A stretch of 64,000 bases of DNA from Vreelandella stevensii S18214 (GTDB lineage: Bacteria; Pseudomonadota; Gammaproteobacteria; Pseudomonadales; Halomonadaceae): the NCBI RefSeq assembly GCF_000275725.1, contig NZ_AJTS01000052.1, positions 16,846 through 80,845 of the forward strand, given 5' to 3'. The position numbers and the translations under genes are program-made. The notes under the pieces were generated by a model. That model was not told the origin of the DNA. It worked only from the letters and a program-made list of their open reading frames with translations, and ran no database searches. This document shows, in pieces, positions 1-7,879 of this stretch; position 1 is the stretch's first letter; every line of letters begins with the position of its first letter.

Positions 1-780
1 GCGCGCACGACCCGCCGCCTGACGCTGACCGCCGAAGGCGAGCGCTATCTTGCCCAGGGCAGCCTGATTCTCGATGAGCTGGACGCCCTGGAGAGTGACC
101 TGCGCGATGCGGCCAGCCAGGGGCTGCAGGGGCGGTTGCGGGTCAATGCCACCTTTGGCTTTGGACGACGCCACATTGCGCCGCTGCTGTCACGCTTCTG
201 CGTTCGGCATCCGGGCATCGAGAGTTGGCTGGAGCTGACCAACTTTCCTCTCAATCTCAGCGACCATGGGTTCGATGTGGGGATTCGCATTGGCGAACCG
301 CCGGATTCACGGCTGGTGGCTCGGCGTATCCTGCCCAATCGGCGCATGCTCTGCGCGTCGCCGAGCTACCTTGCCAGCATGCCCGCCCTGCGTACGCCGC
401 AGGATCTGGCGCAGCACCGCTGCCTGTTGATCCGCGAGAACGATAGTGACTTTGCGCTGTGGCGCTTCGAGCAGCGTGCGGCAGCGCGGCGCCAGCAATC
501 GGTCAAGGTCAGTGGCCACCTGGCCAGTAACGATGGCGAAGTGGTGACGCGACTGGCGCTGGATGGCCATGGCGTCATGCTGCGCTCCTGGTGGGATGTC
601 AACGAACACCTGGCCAGTGGCGAGCTGCAACTGCTGCTGCCCGAGTGGCAGGGCGTACGGGCAGACTTCTATGCGGTGTTCGAGCAGCGCCGCCATACCC
701 CGGCCCGCATCCGTGCGCTGATCGATTTTCTCCAGCAGGAGATCGCGGGCCGGGTGCCTGCGCTGCCTGACGCTGAGTAG
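1..780 (+). CDS. LysR-family transcriptional regulator (5' end missing)
   Basis: The reading frame is open from the first base, and 259 codons are visible before TAG at 778-780. The first visible residues (ARTTRRLTLTAEGERYL) match the end of the LysR winged helix-turn-helix, so only about 40-50 N-terminal residues are missing. The rest is the LysR substrate-binding domain: the stretch ending in GLRVGIRI-like residues (here GFDVGIRIGEPPDSRLVARR) and a C-terminal segment that would bind the effector. The sequence resembles the large subgroup that regulates a divergent or adjacent oxidoreductase gene. The target gene would lie to the left, outside the window, so the effector and regulon cannot be named. 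Confidence 0.9.
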   Translation, partial: ARTTRRLTLTAEGERYLAQGSLILDELDALESDLRDAASQGLQGRLRVNATFGFGRRHIAPLLSRFCVRHPGIESWLELTNFPLNLSDHGFDVGIRIGEPPDSRLVARRILPNRRMLCASPSYLASMPALRTPQDLAQHRCLLIRENDSDFALWRFEQRAAARRQQSVKVSGHLASNDGEVVTRLALDGHGVMLRSWWDVNEHLASGELQLLLPEWQGVRADFYAVFEQRRHTPARIRALIDFLQQEIAGRVPALPDAE

Positions 781-799
781 GTGCTGTGCAGGCGAGCCT

Positions 800-940
800 G
801 GCTCTGTCTGAAAAGTCGGCGAGCGAAGAACAGACAAGGCAAAAATCGGTGAAAAGACGGAGTTTACACGCTGTAAATGAGTACTTTGATCCGATTTTTA
901 ACGCCGTATGGTCGAGCGCAGCCAGTTTTCAGGCAGAGCC
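800..940. repeat. 141-bp element with inverted terminal repeats, copy 1
   Basis: The element starts with ggctctgtctgaaaa and ends with ttttcaggcagagcc, so its ends are imperfect inverted repeats. The interior has the block gcggagtttac..gctgtaaatgag and then gatttttaacgccgtatgg. The same interior and a different but again self-complementary pair of ends recur at 17171-17312. It lies between the LysR gene and the lipocalin gene and touches the lipocalin stop codon. It has no coding capacity of its own. The size and ends fit a MITE or a REP/BIME-like element. Confidence 0.75.
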
Positions 941-1503
941 TAGCGGCCGGGACAGCGCTCGTCTTGAACCACATCGATCAGCTCGTCGGTAGGGAAGTCC
1001 AGCTCGGCGGCTTGCTGGCGCAGGCGCGCTTCCAGCTCGCTATCCAGCGTCGGTGTGCGTGCCAGAATCCACAGGTAGTCTCGGTTAGGGCCGGAAACCA
1101 GCGCCCACTGATAGTCGTCATCCAGTGCCAGCACGTTGTAGCCGCCGTAGAACGGGCCAAAGAAGCTTACCTTCAGGCGGCCAACGCTGTCGTCATCGAT
1201 GAAATAGGCCCGGCCCTCGGCTTCGTCCCAGCTGCCTTCTTCCAGGTTGTAGCCCCGGTTGATGACCCGCACACCGCCATCGTTGCGCAGACTGTAGTTG
1301 GCGGTCACGCAGTCCAGCCCGCGCTCGAAGGAGTGGTCCAGACGAGCGATTTCATACCACTCCCCGAGGTACTGATCGAGCTCGAACCCGGTGACGGCCT
1401 CGGTGCCATCGGGGATGCCCGTGCATCCGGCCAGCAGCACGCTCGAAACACAAAGCGCCGATGCCGTTGCCAGTTTCCTTGGCGACAGTAGGGAATAGCG
1501 CAT
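940..1503 (-). CDS. blc: Outer-membrane lipocalin (Blc-type lipoprotein)
   Basis: This is a 187-residue lipoprotein. The start is placed at 1503 because GGAGG lies five bases upstream; an in-frame ATG ten codons further up lacks such a site. A type II signal peptide ends in the lipobox LLAGC. It is followed by the lipocalin motif around YLGEWYEIARLDHSFERG, a conserved NYSLR strand and a C-terminal WILARTP strand, as in bacterial Blc. The family binds fatty acids or lysophospholipids at the outer membrane and is induced in stationary phase or by high osmolarity in E. coli. It is a single gene, convergent with the LysR gene. Confidence 0.92.
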   Translation of the reverse strand: MRYSLLSPRKLATASALCVSSVLLAGCTGIPDGTEAVTGFELDQYLGEWYEIARLDHSFERGLDCVTANYSLRNDGGVRVINRGYNLEEGSWDEAEGRAYFIDDDSVGRLKVSFFGPFYGGYNVLALDDDYQWALVSGPNRDYLWILARTPTLDSELEARLRQQAAELDFPTDELIDVVQDERCPGR

Positions 1504-1706
1504 GACGACCTCCATGTGAACGGTTCCTTGCAAGCGATGGGAATATCGCCATTCAATTTAACAGCGAGGCGACGCCACCGCCATGGCGGCGATGACCTGT
1601 GGTGAGTTTTATGGGTGCGCGGCGAAATAGGCTATGGTTGAACGAAACGTTTGGGTTTGAAGACACCCATGCTTGTTTGCAGGCCCACCATGACAAAGGA
1701 GTGTTT

Positions 1707-2126
1707 ATGTGGCACCAACAAGAGATTCACCTGCCCGACATGCCCAGAGGCTTCCATCTGATCACTGATGAGATTGCTCGGGCACTGCCCTGCCTCGAAG
1801 AGTGCCATCAGGGGCTGGTGCACTTACAGCTTCTGCATACCTCGGCCTCCTTGACCCTGAATGAAAACAGCGACCCGGATGTACGTCACGACCTGAACGC
1901 CTTTCTGCGTCGCCTGGTGCCCGAAGGGCTGGATTACTTTCGACATACCCTGGAAGGGCCGGACGACATGCCTGCCCACGTGGTGTCCAGCCTGCTGGGT
2001 ACCCAGCTGAGCCTGGCCGTGCGCGATGGGCGTTTGGCGCTGGGCACTTGGCAAGGCATCTGGCTGGGCGAGCATCGCGAACAGGGCGGACCCAGAAGAA
2101 TCCTGGCGACCATCACGGGCTGCTGA
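1707..2126 (+). CDS. YjbQ/UPF0047 family protein
   Basis: The protein has 139 residues. The start at 1707 follows AAAGGA (1695-1700); a longer reading frame from 1599 lacks a ribosome site and family similarity. The family signature is clear: [16 protein letters not shown] in the first half, [31 protein letters not shown] in the second, ending in PRRILATI. Proteins of this family form trimers with a conserved His/Asp pocket. E. coli YjbQ has weak thiamine-phosphate synthase activity, but the physiological role is unsettled. No operon partner is apparent, since the next gene starts 114 bp downstream. Confidence 0.9.
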   Translation: MWHQQEIHLPDMPRGFHLITDEIARALPCLEECHQGLVHLQLLHTSASLTLNENSDPDVRHDLNAFLRRLVPEGLDYFRHTLEGPDDMPAHVVSSLLGTQLSLAVRDGRLALGTWQGIWLGEHREQGGPRRILATITGC

Positions 2127-2240
2127 GCATGGCGCAGCGTTTCTTTCCGTGTATGGACTAATTTGCCATTTTTATTGCCATTTTGGTGCAGCCGTGAAGA
2201 ATGATGCGCCTTCACTTTATTCAATCAAGGTCGATTAACC

Positions 2241-3692
2241 ATGGATGCGACACTTTCATCCCTGTTGACGGCGGTCGTGGATCGCAGCAACGGGCTGTTA
2301 TGGGGCAGCGTACTGATTTATCTGCTGATTGGAGCAGGTCTCTATTTTACCGTGATGACACGGGGAATTCAGATTCGCTATTTTGGCCACATGTTCAAAC
2401 TGCTGCGTACCTCGCGGCAGTCCAATGGCGGGATCTCCTCCTTTCAAGCGCTCTCGACCAGCCTGGCGGCTCGGGTGGGAACGGGTAACCTGGCCGGGGT
2501 GGCGGTCGCCATTTACTTCGGTGGCCCAGGGGCCATTTTCTGGATGTGGATGACCGCCATGGTCGGCATGGCGACCAGTTTCGTGGAGTCCACGCTGGCG
2601 CAGGCCTACAAGACCGACCACGGCGACAACACCTTCCGTGGCGGCCCGGCTCGCTATATCGAGCGTGGCCTTGGGCTGCGCTGGCTGGCGGTGCTGTTTT
2701 CGATCTGTTTGATCATTGCTTTCGGCCTGGCCTTCAATAGCGTGCAGGCCAACTCCATTGCCCAGGCCATGGAGCAGGCGTTTGCCATTCCCACCTGGGC
2801 CATGGGCCTGGTGCTGATGGCCGTCGTGGCGCCGATCATCTTTGGCGGCTTGAAGTCGATTGCCAAGGTGGCCGAGCTGGTCGTGCCGCTGATGGCCTTG
2901 CTGTATCTGGTGTTGGCACTGGTGGTGGTGGCCCTGAATATCGCCGACCTGCCCGCCGCGCTGCTGACTATCGTGCAGAGCGCCTTCGGCATCGAGCAGG
3001 CCGCAGGCGGGGCCATGGGCTATGCCATTTCCCAGGCCATCATCAACGGTATTCAGCGCGGTCTGTTCTCCAACGAGGCGGGCATGGGCTCTGCTCCCAA
3101 CGCGGCGGCCACGGCCAGCACCCGGCCGGATCATCCGGCGGCCCAAGGGTTCATTCAGATGCTGGGGGTCTTCCTGGATACGCTGGTGATCTGTACCGCC
3201 ACGGCGGCCATCATCATCATGGCGGGCCCGGAACTGCTGGCCAGCGAGGAGAGCAACGGCATCCAGCTGACGCAGATGGCGCTCTCCAGCCATGTGGGCG
3301 AGTGGGGCGGCATGTTCATTGCGGTAGCGATTCTGCTGTTTGCGTTTACGTCCGTGATTGCCAACTACTCCTACGGTGAGTCCAACATCGAATACCTGGC
3401 TGGCCGCCGGGCACCGCTGGCGGTGATGCTGTATCGTCTGGCCGTGCTGGGCATGATCATGGTGGGCTCGGTGGCCAGCCTGGGAGCCATCTGGAATTTT
3501 GCCGACCTTTCCATGGGCATGATGGCGATCATCAACCTGGTGGCCATTCTGATGCTGTCGCCCATTGCCTTTGCTCTGTTCAAGGATTACGACGCGCAGT
3601 TGAAGGCGGGCAAGGAGCCGGTGTTCGACCCCAGCCAGTTCCCCAAACTGGCCAACAAGGTGGACCCCAAGGCCTGGCCTAAAAAGCCGTAA
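2241..3692 (+). CDS. Sodium:alanine symporter, AGCS/AlsT family
   Basis: This 483-residue inner-membrane protein has about ten hydrophobic helices. The AGCS signatures are present: the GGISSFQALSTSLAARVGTGN loop, the GPGAIFWMWMTAMVGMATSFVE stretch, and NGIQRGLFSNEAGMGSAPNAAA, which forms part of the substrate and sodium site. The family imports alanine or glycine with Na+, which suits a salt-dependent organism. The length is normal. The transcript ends at a strong intrinsic terminator (3708-3752). Substrate preference cannot be read from the sequence. Confidence 0.93.
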   Translation: MDATLSSLLTAVVDRSNGLLWGSVLIYLLIGAGLYFTVMTRGIQIRYFGHMFKLLRTSRQSNGGISSFQALSTSLAARVGTGNLAGVAVAIYFGGPGAIFWMWMTAMVGMATSFVESTLAQAYKTDHGDNTFRGGPARYIERGLGLRWLAVLFSICLIIAFGLAFNSVQANSIAQAMEQAFAIPTWAMGLVLMAVVAPIIFGGLKSIAKVAELVVPLMALLYLVLALVVVALNIADLPAALLTIVQSAFGIEQAAGGAMGYAISQAIINGIQRGLFSNEAGMGSAPNAAATASTRPDHPAAQGFIQMLGVFLDTLVICTATAAIIIMAGPELLASEESNGIQLTQMALSSHVGEWGGMFIAVAILLFAFTSVIANYSYGESNIEYLAGRRAPLAVMLYRLAVLGMIMVGSVASLGAIWNFADLSMGMMAIINLVAILMLSPIAFALFKDYDAQLKAGKEPVFDPSQFPKLANKVDPKAWPKKP

Positions 3693-3707
3693 CCGCGTCA
3701 TGAAAAC

Positions 3708-3752
3708 GCCCCGCCCGTGTTGCCGCCATGGCCACGGAGCGGGGCTTTTTTT
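3708..3752 (+). terminator. Intrinsic terminator after the alanine symporter
   Basis: A GC-rich stem (gccccgcccgtg at 3708-3719 pairing with cacggagcggggc at 3733-3745) is followed by seven T residues. Confidence 0.9.
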
Positions 3753-3825
3753 AAGGTCATTGCATTCTAGCGAGACAGTGAAGCCATTCCCGGAAAAGTG
3801 CGATGAACCTTGTTGATGGCGGATT

Positions 3826-3966
3826 GTGGGAGGCCAATTTCATTGGGCGACTGTCTGAGCAGGCACCCCTATCAAGCTGGGTGCTGGAATCATCGCGAGC
3901 TGAAGCTCCCTCCCACAACCTGAGCAAGCACCTTGCCTGAATCACCCTGTGGGAGGCCAATTGATT
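3826..3966. repeat. REP-like palindromic repeat (GTGGGAGG family), plus a half copy
   Basis: An inverted-repeat unit runs from gtgggaggccaatttcattg (3826) to gagctgaagctccctcccac (ending about 3917). A second half unit, gtgggaggccaattgattc, lies at 3948-3966. The unit is the reverse complement of those at 48.3-48.7 kb and is related to those at 46.2-46.4 kb. It occupies most of the 416-bp gap between the symporter terminator and azoR; the rest of the gap holds only the azoR promoter region. Confidence 0.8.
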
Positions 3967-4005
3967 CACGCGAGTCTGCGTAGAACCTTTATTTTATGGA
4001 GCACG

Positions 4006-4022
4006 ATTCGATTTTGTCGAAT
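4006..4022. promoter_or_regulatory. Perfect 17-bp palindrome upstream of azoR (candidate operator)
   Basis: The arms attcga and tcgaat are separated by ttttg, 87 bp upstream of the azoR start. A T-N11-A pair inside it fits a LysR-type box. A TAGAAT hexamer at 4066-4071 could be the -10 element. Confidence 0.4.
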
Positions 4023-4108
4023 GAACGGCGGAAAACGTTGCGCTTTTGCTTATTGGAAAGCGCCTTAGAATAGCGCCATCTCTTTAATTTTTGGCAAGGA
4101 ATCTTACG

Positions 4109-4717
4109 ATGGCAACTCGTACTCTGTTAGTCACGTCTTCCGTTCTGGGTGAAAACGGCCAGTCCAATGCGCTGGCGAACCATTTTCAGCAGCAGGCCGC
4201 TGCCCGTGGCGGCGTGGAGGTCAGCCACCGCGACGTGGTGGCCAATGCGCTGCCCCACCTGGACATCGAAGAGCTGGGCGCATGGCAAACCCCGGCTGAC
4301 GAGCGCAGCGACGCCCAACAAGCACTGGCGGCCCGCTCCGATGAACTGCTGGCCGAGCTGCGTTCCCACGACGTACTGGTGCTGGCGGTGCCGATGTACA
4401 ACCTCGGGATTCCTTCGCAGCTGAAGGCGTGGTTCGACCGCGTGCTGCGCGCTGGTGAAACGTTCCGCTATACTGAAAATGGCCCGCAGGGGCTGCTGGA
4501 AGGTAAGCGCGCCATCATCCTCGCGGCCCGGGGTGGTCAATACGCTGGCACCGAGTTCGATAGCCAGACCCCGCACCTGAAAACCATGCTGGGCCTGATG
4601 GGCATCAGCGATGTGGACGTGGTGTTTGCGGAAGGCCTCAACATGGGCGACGCCCAGCGTGATAGCGCACTGAAAGAAGCCTTCCAGGCCATTAATCAAC
4701 TGGTGGATGGCCTGTAA
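4109..4717 (+). CDS. azoR: FMN-dependent NADH:quinone reductase / azoreductase
   Basis: The 202-residue flavodoxin-like protein starts at ATG 4109, after AAGGAA. It shows the AzoR pattern: an N-terminal strand TLLVTSSVLGENGQSNAL that binds the FMN phosphate, the central LVLAVPMYNLGIPSQLKAWFDRVLRAGETF block, and AIILAARGGQY before the C-terminal helix. The family reduces quinones and azo compounds with NADH in two-electron steps and is usually induced by quinone or thiol stress. The alkyltransferase-like gene follows 37 bp downstream and may be cotranscribed. A palindrome upstream (4006-4022) may be the operator. Confidence 0.93.
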   Translation: MATRTLLVTSSVLGENGQSNALANHFQQQAAARGGVEVSHRDVVANALPHLDIEELGAWQTPADERSDAQQALAARSDELLAELRSHDVLVLAVPMYNLGIPSQLKAWFDRVLRAGETFRYTENGPQGLLEGKRAIILAARGGQYAGTEFDSQTPHLKTMLGLMGISDVDVVFAEGLNMGDAQRDSALKEAFQAINQLVDGL

Positions 4718-4754
4718 GCCATCTCACCTTGGAGATCCCGCATTCGAGGTAGCC

Positions 4755-5054
4755 ATGCCGCGTCCCGAGCTGTTGGAACAGATCTATACCATCGTCGATC
4801 AGATCCCGGCGGGACGGGTGACCACTTATGGGCGCGTGGCCAGCATGACCGAAGGGGCCACGCCGCGCATGGTGGGGTCTGCCATGCGACACTTGCCCGA
4901 GGGGCACCAGGTGCCCTGGCACCGCGTGATTGCGGCATCGCTGACGCTGGCCGACCATGGCGGCGCGGCGCGCCAGCACCAGAAGTTGCGTGACGAGGGC
5001 GTGGTGTTCGATGCCAAGGGCAGGGTGCCTGCCCATCTGGTATGGCCGGATTAG
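4755..5054 (+). CDS. Alkyltransferase-like protein (ATL, MGMT-fold without the active cysteine)
   Basis: The 99-residue protein starts at ATG 4755 after GAGGT. It is the C-terminal DNA-binding domain of O6-methylguanine methyltransferases: IPAGRVTTYGRVASM (recognition helix with the arginine finger region), AMRHLPEGHQVPWHRVIAASL, and a closing region that ends in HLVWPD. In true MGMT the motif is PCHRV; here residue 55 is Trp (PWHRV), so alkyl transfer is not possible. ATL proteins such as E. coli YbaZ bind O6-alkylguanine and hand the lesion to nucleotide-excision repair. It lies just behind azoR and ahead of a terminator. Confidence 0.93.
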   Translation: MPRPELLEQIYTIVDQIPAGRVTTYGRVASMTEGATPRMVGSAMRHLPEGHQVPWHRVIAASLTLADHGGAARQHQKLRDEGVVFDAKGRVPAHLVWPD

Positions 5055-5107
5055 CGCAGCCGTTTTGGCATCTCATGCCAGTTGCGACGCTAAGCAGGAT
5101 GTTCAAT

Positions 5108-5151
5108 AAAAAGCCGCTCCCTGAGGTTCTCTCGAGGGAGCGGCTTTTTTT
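5108..5151. terminator. Intrinsic terminator between the ATL gene and the convergent amidohydrolase gene
   Basis: A 12-bp perfect stem (aagccgctccct / agggagcggctt) is flanked by A residues on the left and a T run on the right, so it can serve both strands. Confidence 0.9.
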
Positions 5152-5177
5152 ATCCAGCCATCACGGCGGCCGGGGGC

Positions 5178-6077
5178 TTACTCTTCCCGTTTGGCGCCGG
5201 ACTTCAGCGACCAGTCCCGCCAGCGCAGGTCGAAGAGATCCTTGCGGCGGTCCTTGAGGTTGGTCACCGAGCCTTCTGCACGCACTACGGTCAGGCGGGT
5301 CAAATCCAGGTCCGAGAAGATGATCATCTCGGTATTGGGCGTGGTTTCGGCCAGCACCGCGTCATGGGGGAAGGCAAAGTCGGAGGGGGTGAACACCGCC
5401 GACTGGGCATACTGGATATCCAGGTTCTCGATGGACGGCAGGTTGCCGACGCTTCCGCAGATGACCACGTAGCACTCGTTCTCGATAGCCCGTGCCTGAG
5501 CGCAGTGGCGCACACGCAGGTAGCCATTTTTGGTGTCGACCCAGAACGGCACGAACAGAATATCCATGTCCTGGTCGGCCAGCAGGCGCCCCAGCTCCGG
5601 GAACTCCACGTCGTAGCAGATCAGGATGCCGACACGGCCGGCATCGGTTTCGAACACCTGCAGGTCGTCGCCGCCTTCGATCACCCAGTCGCGCCGTTCC
5701 TGCGGGGTGATATGCAGCTTGGACTGTTTCTCCACCTCGCCGTCCCGATGGAACAGGTAAGCCACATTGTAGAGGCGATCATCCTCGCCCACCTCGATCA
5801 TCGAACCGCCGACGATATTGATGTTGTAGGACACCGCCATCCGCGACAGCTCGCTCTTGAAACGGTCGGTGAAGCCCGCCAAAAAACGGATGGCGGCGGT
5901 CTGGTCTTTCTGGGCGGCGCGATCCTGCAGGCCCATCAGCGGCGTGGTGAACAGCTCCGGGAAAACGGCAAAATCACTTTGGTAATCCGAGAGCGCATCG
6001 ACGAAATACTCGATCTGCTGAAGCGCTGCTTCCACCGAGGCAAACTCACGCATTTGCCACTGGACTGCCCCCCACAC
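5178..6077 (-). CDS. Carbon-nitrogen hydrolase domain, separated by a frameshift from the GNAT domain upstream
   Basis: This 299-residue open frame is a nitrilase-superfamily amidohydrolase with the full catalytic triad: Glu41 (in AVFPELF), Lys120 (in KQSKLH) and Cys154 (in ILICYDVEFPELG). The frame opens with GTG inside the coding sequence of the preceding acetyltransferase gene, overlapping it by 32 bp. In related bacteria the two domains usually form one protein of about 520 residues. Removing one G from the run of six at 6069-6074 would rejoin the frames (GVGAVQWQMRE). Either the domain is translated by coupling from the GTG, or the gene is disrupted, or the base is a sequencing error. 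The substrate is unknown. Confidence 0.8.
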   Translation of the reverse strand: MWGAVQWQMREFASVEAALQQIEYFVDALSDYQSDFAVFPELFTTPLMGLQDRAAQKDQTAAIRFLAGFTDRFKSELSRMAVSYNINIVGGSMIEVGEDDRLYNVAYLFHRDGEVEKQSKLHITPQERRDWVIEGGDDLQVFETDAGRVGILICYDVEFPELGRLLADQDMDILFVPFWVDTKNGYLRVRHCAQARAIENECYVVICGSVGNLPSIENLDIQYAQSAVFTPSDFAFPHDAVLAETTPNTEMIIFSDLDLTRLTVVRAEGSVTNLKDRRKDLFDLRWRDWSLKSGAKREE

Positions 6078-6747
6078 GAACCTGCGTCGGGCGGGTATCC
6101 AGCACGCTGTCGGCGGGTTCGAAGAGGATGTTGTTCCACTCCAGCAGAGTGGCGTAGCCGCGCGACTGCTCGTCCTCGGGCAGGTACTTGCGCAGTAGGC
6201 GCTTGACCTGAAAGTCGTTGGCCAACTGGAAGGAGAGGATCGGGTCGTAGATCTCCTTGCGGGAGACCTTGTCGATGTACTGGGCCGGGGTCAGCTCGCC
6301 AGCATGCTGGTGATACTCGGGAATGCGCCCGCCGGCGAGAATGGCGCGCAGGTTGTGGGAGCGGCACAGCTCCTTGCGCGCTTCGTACAAACGGCGGCCC
6401 AAGCGGTAGCCACGGTAGTCGGGGTGGATCAGGACATCCAGCCCGTACATGGCGTCGCCGTCGGGGTTGTTGAGAATGATTTCCCGATGGCCGATCAGGT
6501 CGTCGTACTTGTGTGGGTTGGAGAACTCGTCGTAATCCACTTGTACCGTCAAGGCCACGCCCACCAGCACGCCGTCGTCTTCGATGGCAATCTGGCCATC
6601 AGGAAACTCCTGGATCAGCTTGGCGATGGTGTGCTCGGGCCAGGCGCCACCAATATCATGATACACCGCGTCCATCAGCGACTTCAGTTGTTCGTAATCG
6701 TCGCTACTCAGGTTACGCAGATTAAGGTGCAGTTCTTCCAGGGACAT
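6046..6747 (-). CDS. GNAT acetyltransferase domain, 5' part of a split GNAT/C-N hydrolase gene
   Basis: This open frame of 233 residues is a GNAT-family N-acetyltransferase. The acetyl-CoA loop is visible in YRGYRLGRRLYEARKELCR, after the strand AMYGLDVLIHPD. The last eight or so residues (GGSPVANA) are probably out of frame: they follow RPTQVRV, where the full-length family continues into the hydrolase. The first half of this bifunctional protein is intact. The role of the family is not known to me. The gene is separated from the EamA gene downstream on the map by 43 bp and shares its orientation. Confidence 0.8.
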   Translation of the reverse strand: MSLEELHLNLRNLSSDDYEQLKSLMDAVYHDIGGAWPEHTIAKLIQEFPDGQIAIEDDGVLVGVALTVQVDYDEFSNPHKYDDLIGHREIILNNPDGDAMYGLDVLIHPDYRGYRLGRRLYEARKELCRSHNLRAILAGGRIPEYHQHAGELTPAQYIDKVSRKEIYDPILSFQLANDFQVKRLLRKYLPEDEQSRGYATLLEWNNILFEPADSVLDTRPTQVRVGGSPVANA

Positions 6748-6790
6748 AGGTCAGGGGTTCCCATTCAGCGAATGATGTTAGCCCATTGTA

Positions 6791-7708
6791 TCATTGCTGG
6801 GCGTTGCTCGTTTTACCGGCCGCCACGCGGCTGACCAGGGGGCGGGTCAAGGTCTGCGCCATGATCACGCCTGCCAGGATCAGCAGTCCGCCAATGAAGT
6901 GGAAGCCCGCCACCCGCTCACCCAAAAACGCCATGGCAATCAGAGCGCTGAACAGCGGCATCAGATTGATGAAAATACTCGACTGGTTGGCCCCGATTTG
7001 ACGGACGGCCCGCATCCACAGGAAGGTCGTGATCACCGAGGCCGGAATGCCCGCGTAGAGAATCAGCCAGACGTTGCTACTATCGACTGGGGTCATGGGA
7101 CCCATCAGGTACGGTGGTAGCAGGAACAGCACGGCAAAACAGACCTGGGCATAGAGCATTACCCAAGGAGGAAGGTTCATGGCCCAGCGTTTCAACATGA
7201 CGCCGTACAGCGCATAGCAGGTGGCCGCCACCACCATCAGTGCATCGCCCTGGGCCACCTGGAGTTGCAGCAGCGACAGCGGGTTGCCTCGCCCCAGCAG
7301 TACCGTCACGCCAATGAAGGCCAGTACGCCGCCCGCCACGCCGCCCAGCGTGGGGGGCTCACGCAGAATCAGCGCGCTGAGCAGCACCGTCAGCAGGGGT
7401 ACCATGGCCGCCAGAATGCCCATGTTGGTGGCGGTGGTGGTTTCGGCTGCCACGTAGGCAAGCCCCTGCCACAGGCCCATGCCCAGCAGCCCAAGCAGCG
7501 CCAGCTTCAGCCAGTTGCGGCGAATCTCGTCGCGGTGACGCAATACCGCAGGCAGCACGAAAGGGGTCATGACCGCCAGCGCCAGCAGCCAGCGTAAGAA
7601 GGCGATGCTGCTGGGCGCAATCGCGCCGACCGTCAACTGGTTGATGGTCATGTTCCCCGACCAGATCAGCACGGTGGCCAGTGGGGGCAAGAAGTAGATC
7701 AATGGCAT
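6791..7708 (-). CDS. EamA-family (DMT superfamily) membrane exporter
   Basis: The 305-residue protein has ten predicted membrane helices in two homologous halves, each an EamA domain. The first half begins PLATVLIWSGNMTINQL and contains AETTTATNMGILAAMVPL; the second contains ALYGVMLKRWAM and NLMPLFSALIAMAFLGE. Members export amino acids or other metabolites, and the substrate here is unknown. It lies upstream of the split GNAT/hydrolase gene on the same strand. A second EamA gene at 51478 is a distinct paralogue. Confidence 0.9.
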   Translation of the reverse strand: MPLIYFLPPLATVLIWSGNMTINQLTVGAIAPSSIAFLRWLLALAVMTPFVLPAVLRHRDEIRRNWLKLALLGLLGMGLWQGLAYVAAETTTATNMGILAAMVPLLTVLLSALILREPPTLGGVAGGVLAFIGVTVLLGRGNPLSLLQLQVAQGDALMVVAATCYALYGVMLKRWAMNLPPWVMLYAQVCFAVLFLLPPYLMGPMTPVDSSNVWLILYAGIPASVITTFLWMRAVRQIGANQSSIFINLMPLFSALIAMAFLGERVAGFHFIGGLLILAGVIMAQTLTRPLVSRVAAGKTSNAQQ

Positions 7709-7879
7709 AGCGCATTCCCTTAAAACAATCCCTTATCGTTAGCCGGTTAATGTGACGTGCTTTTCCATGATGAGCAAGGGGGCAACGGTGGTAAAAGGCT
7801 GTACGCCGAAGGAACTATGTCATACGCTTGTTTGAATATGAGAGGCTTGTCTTTCTAACAACTCCAAAGGAGCGCCGTG

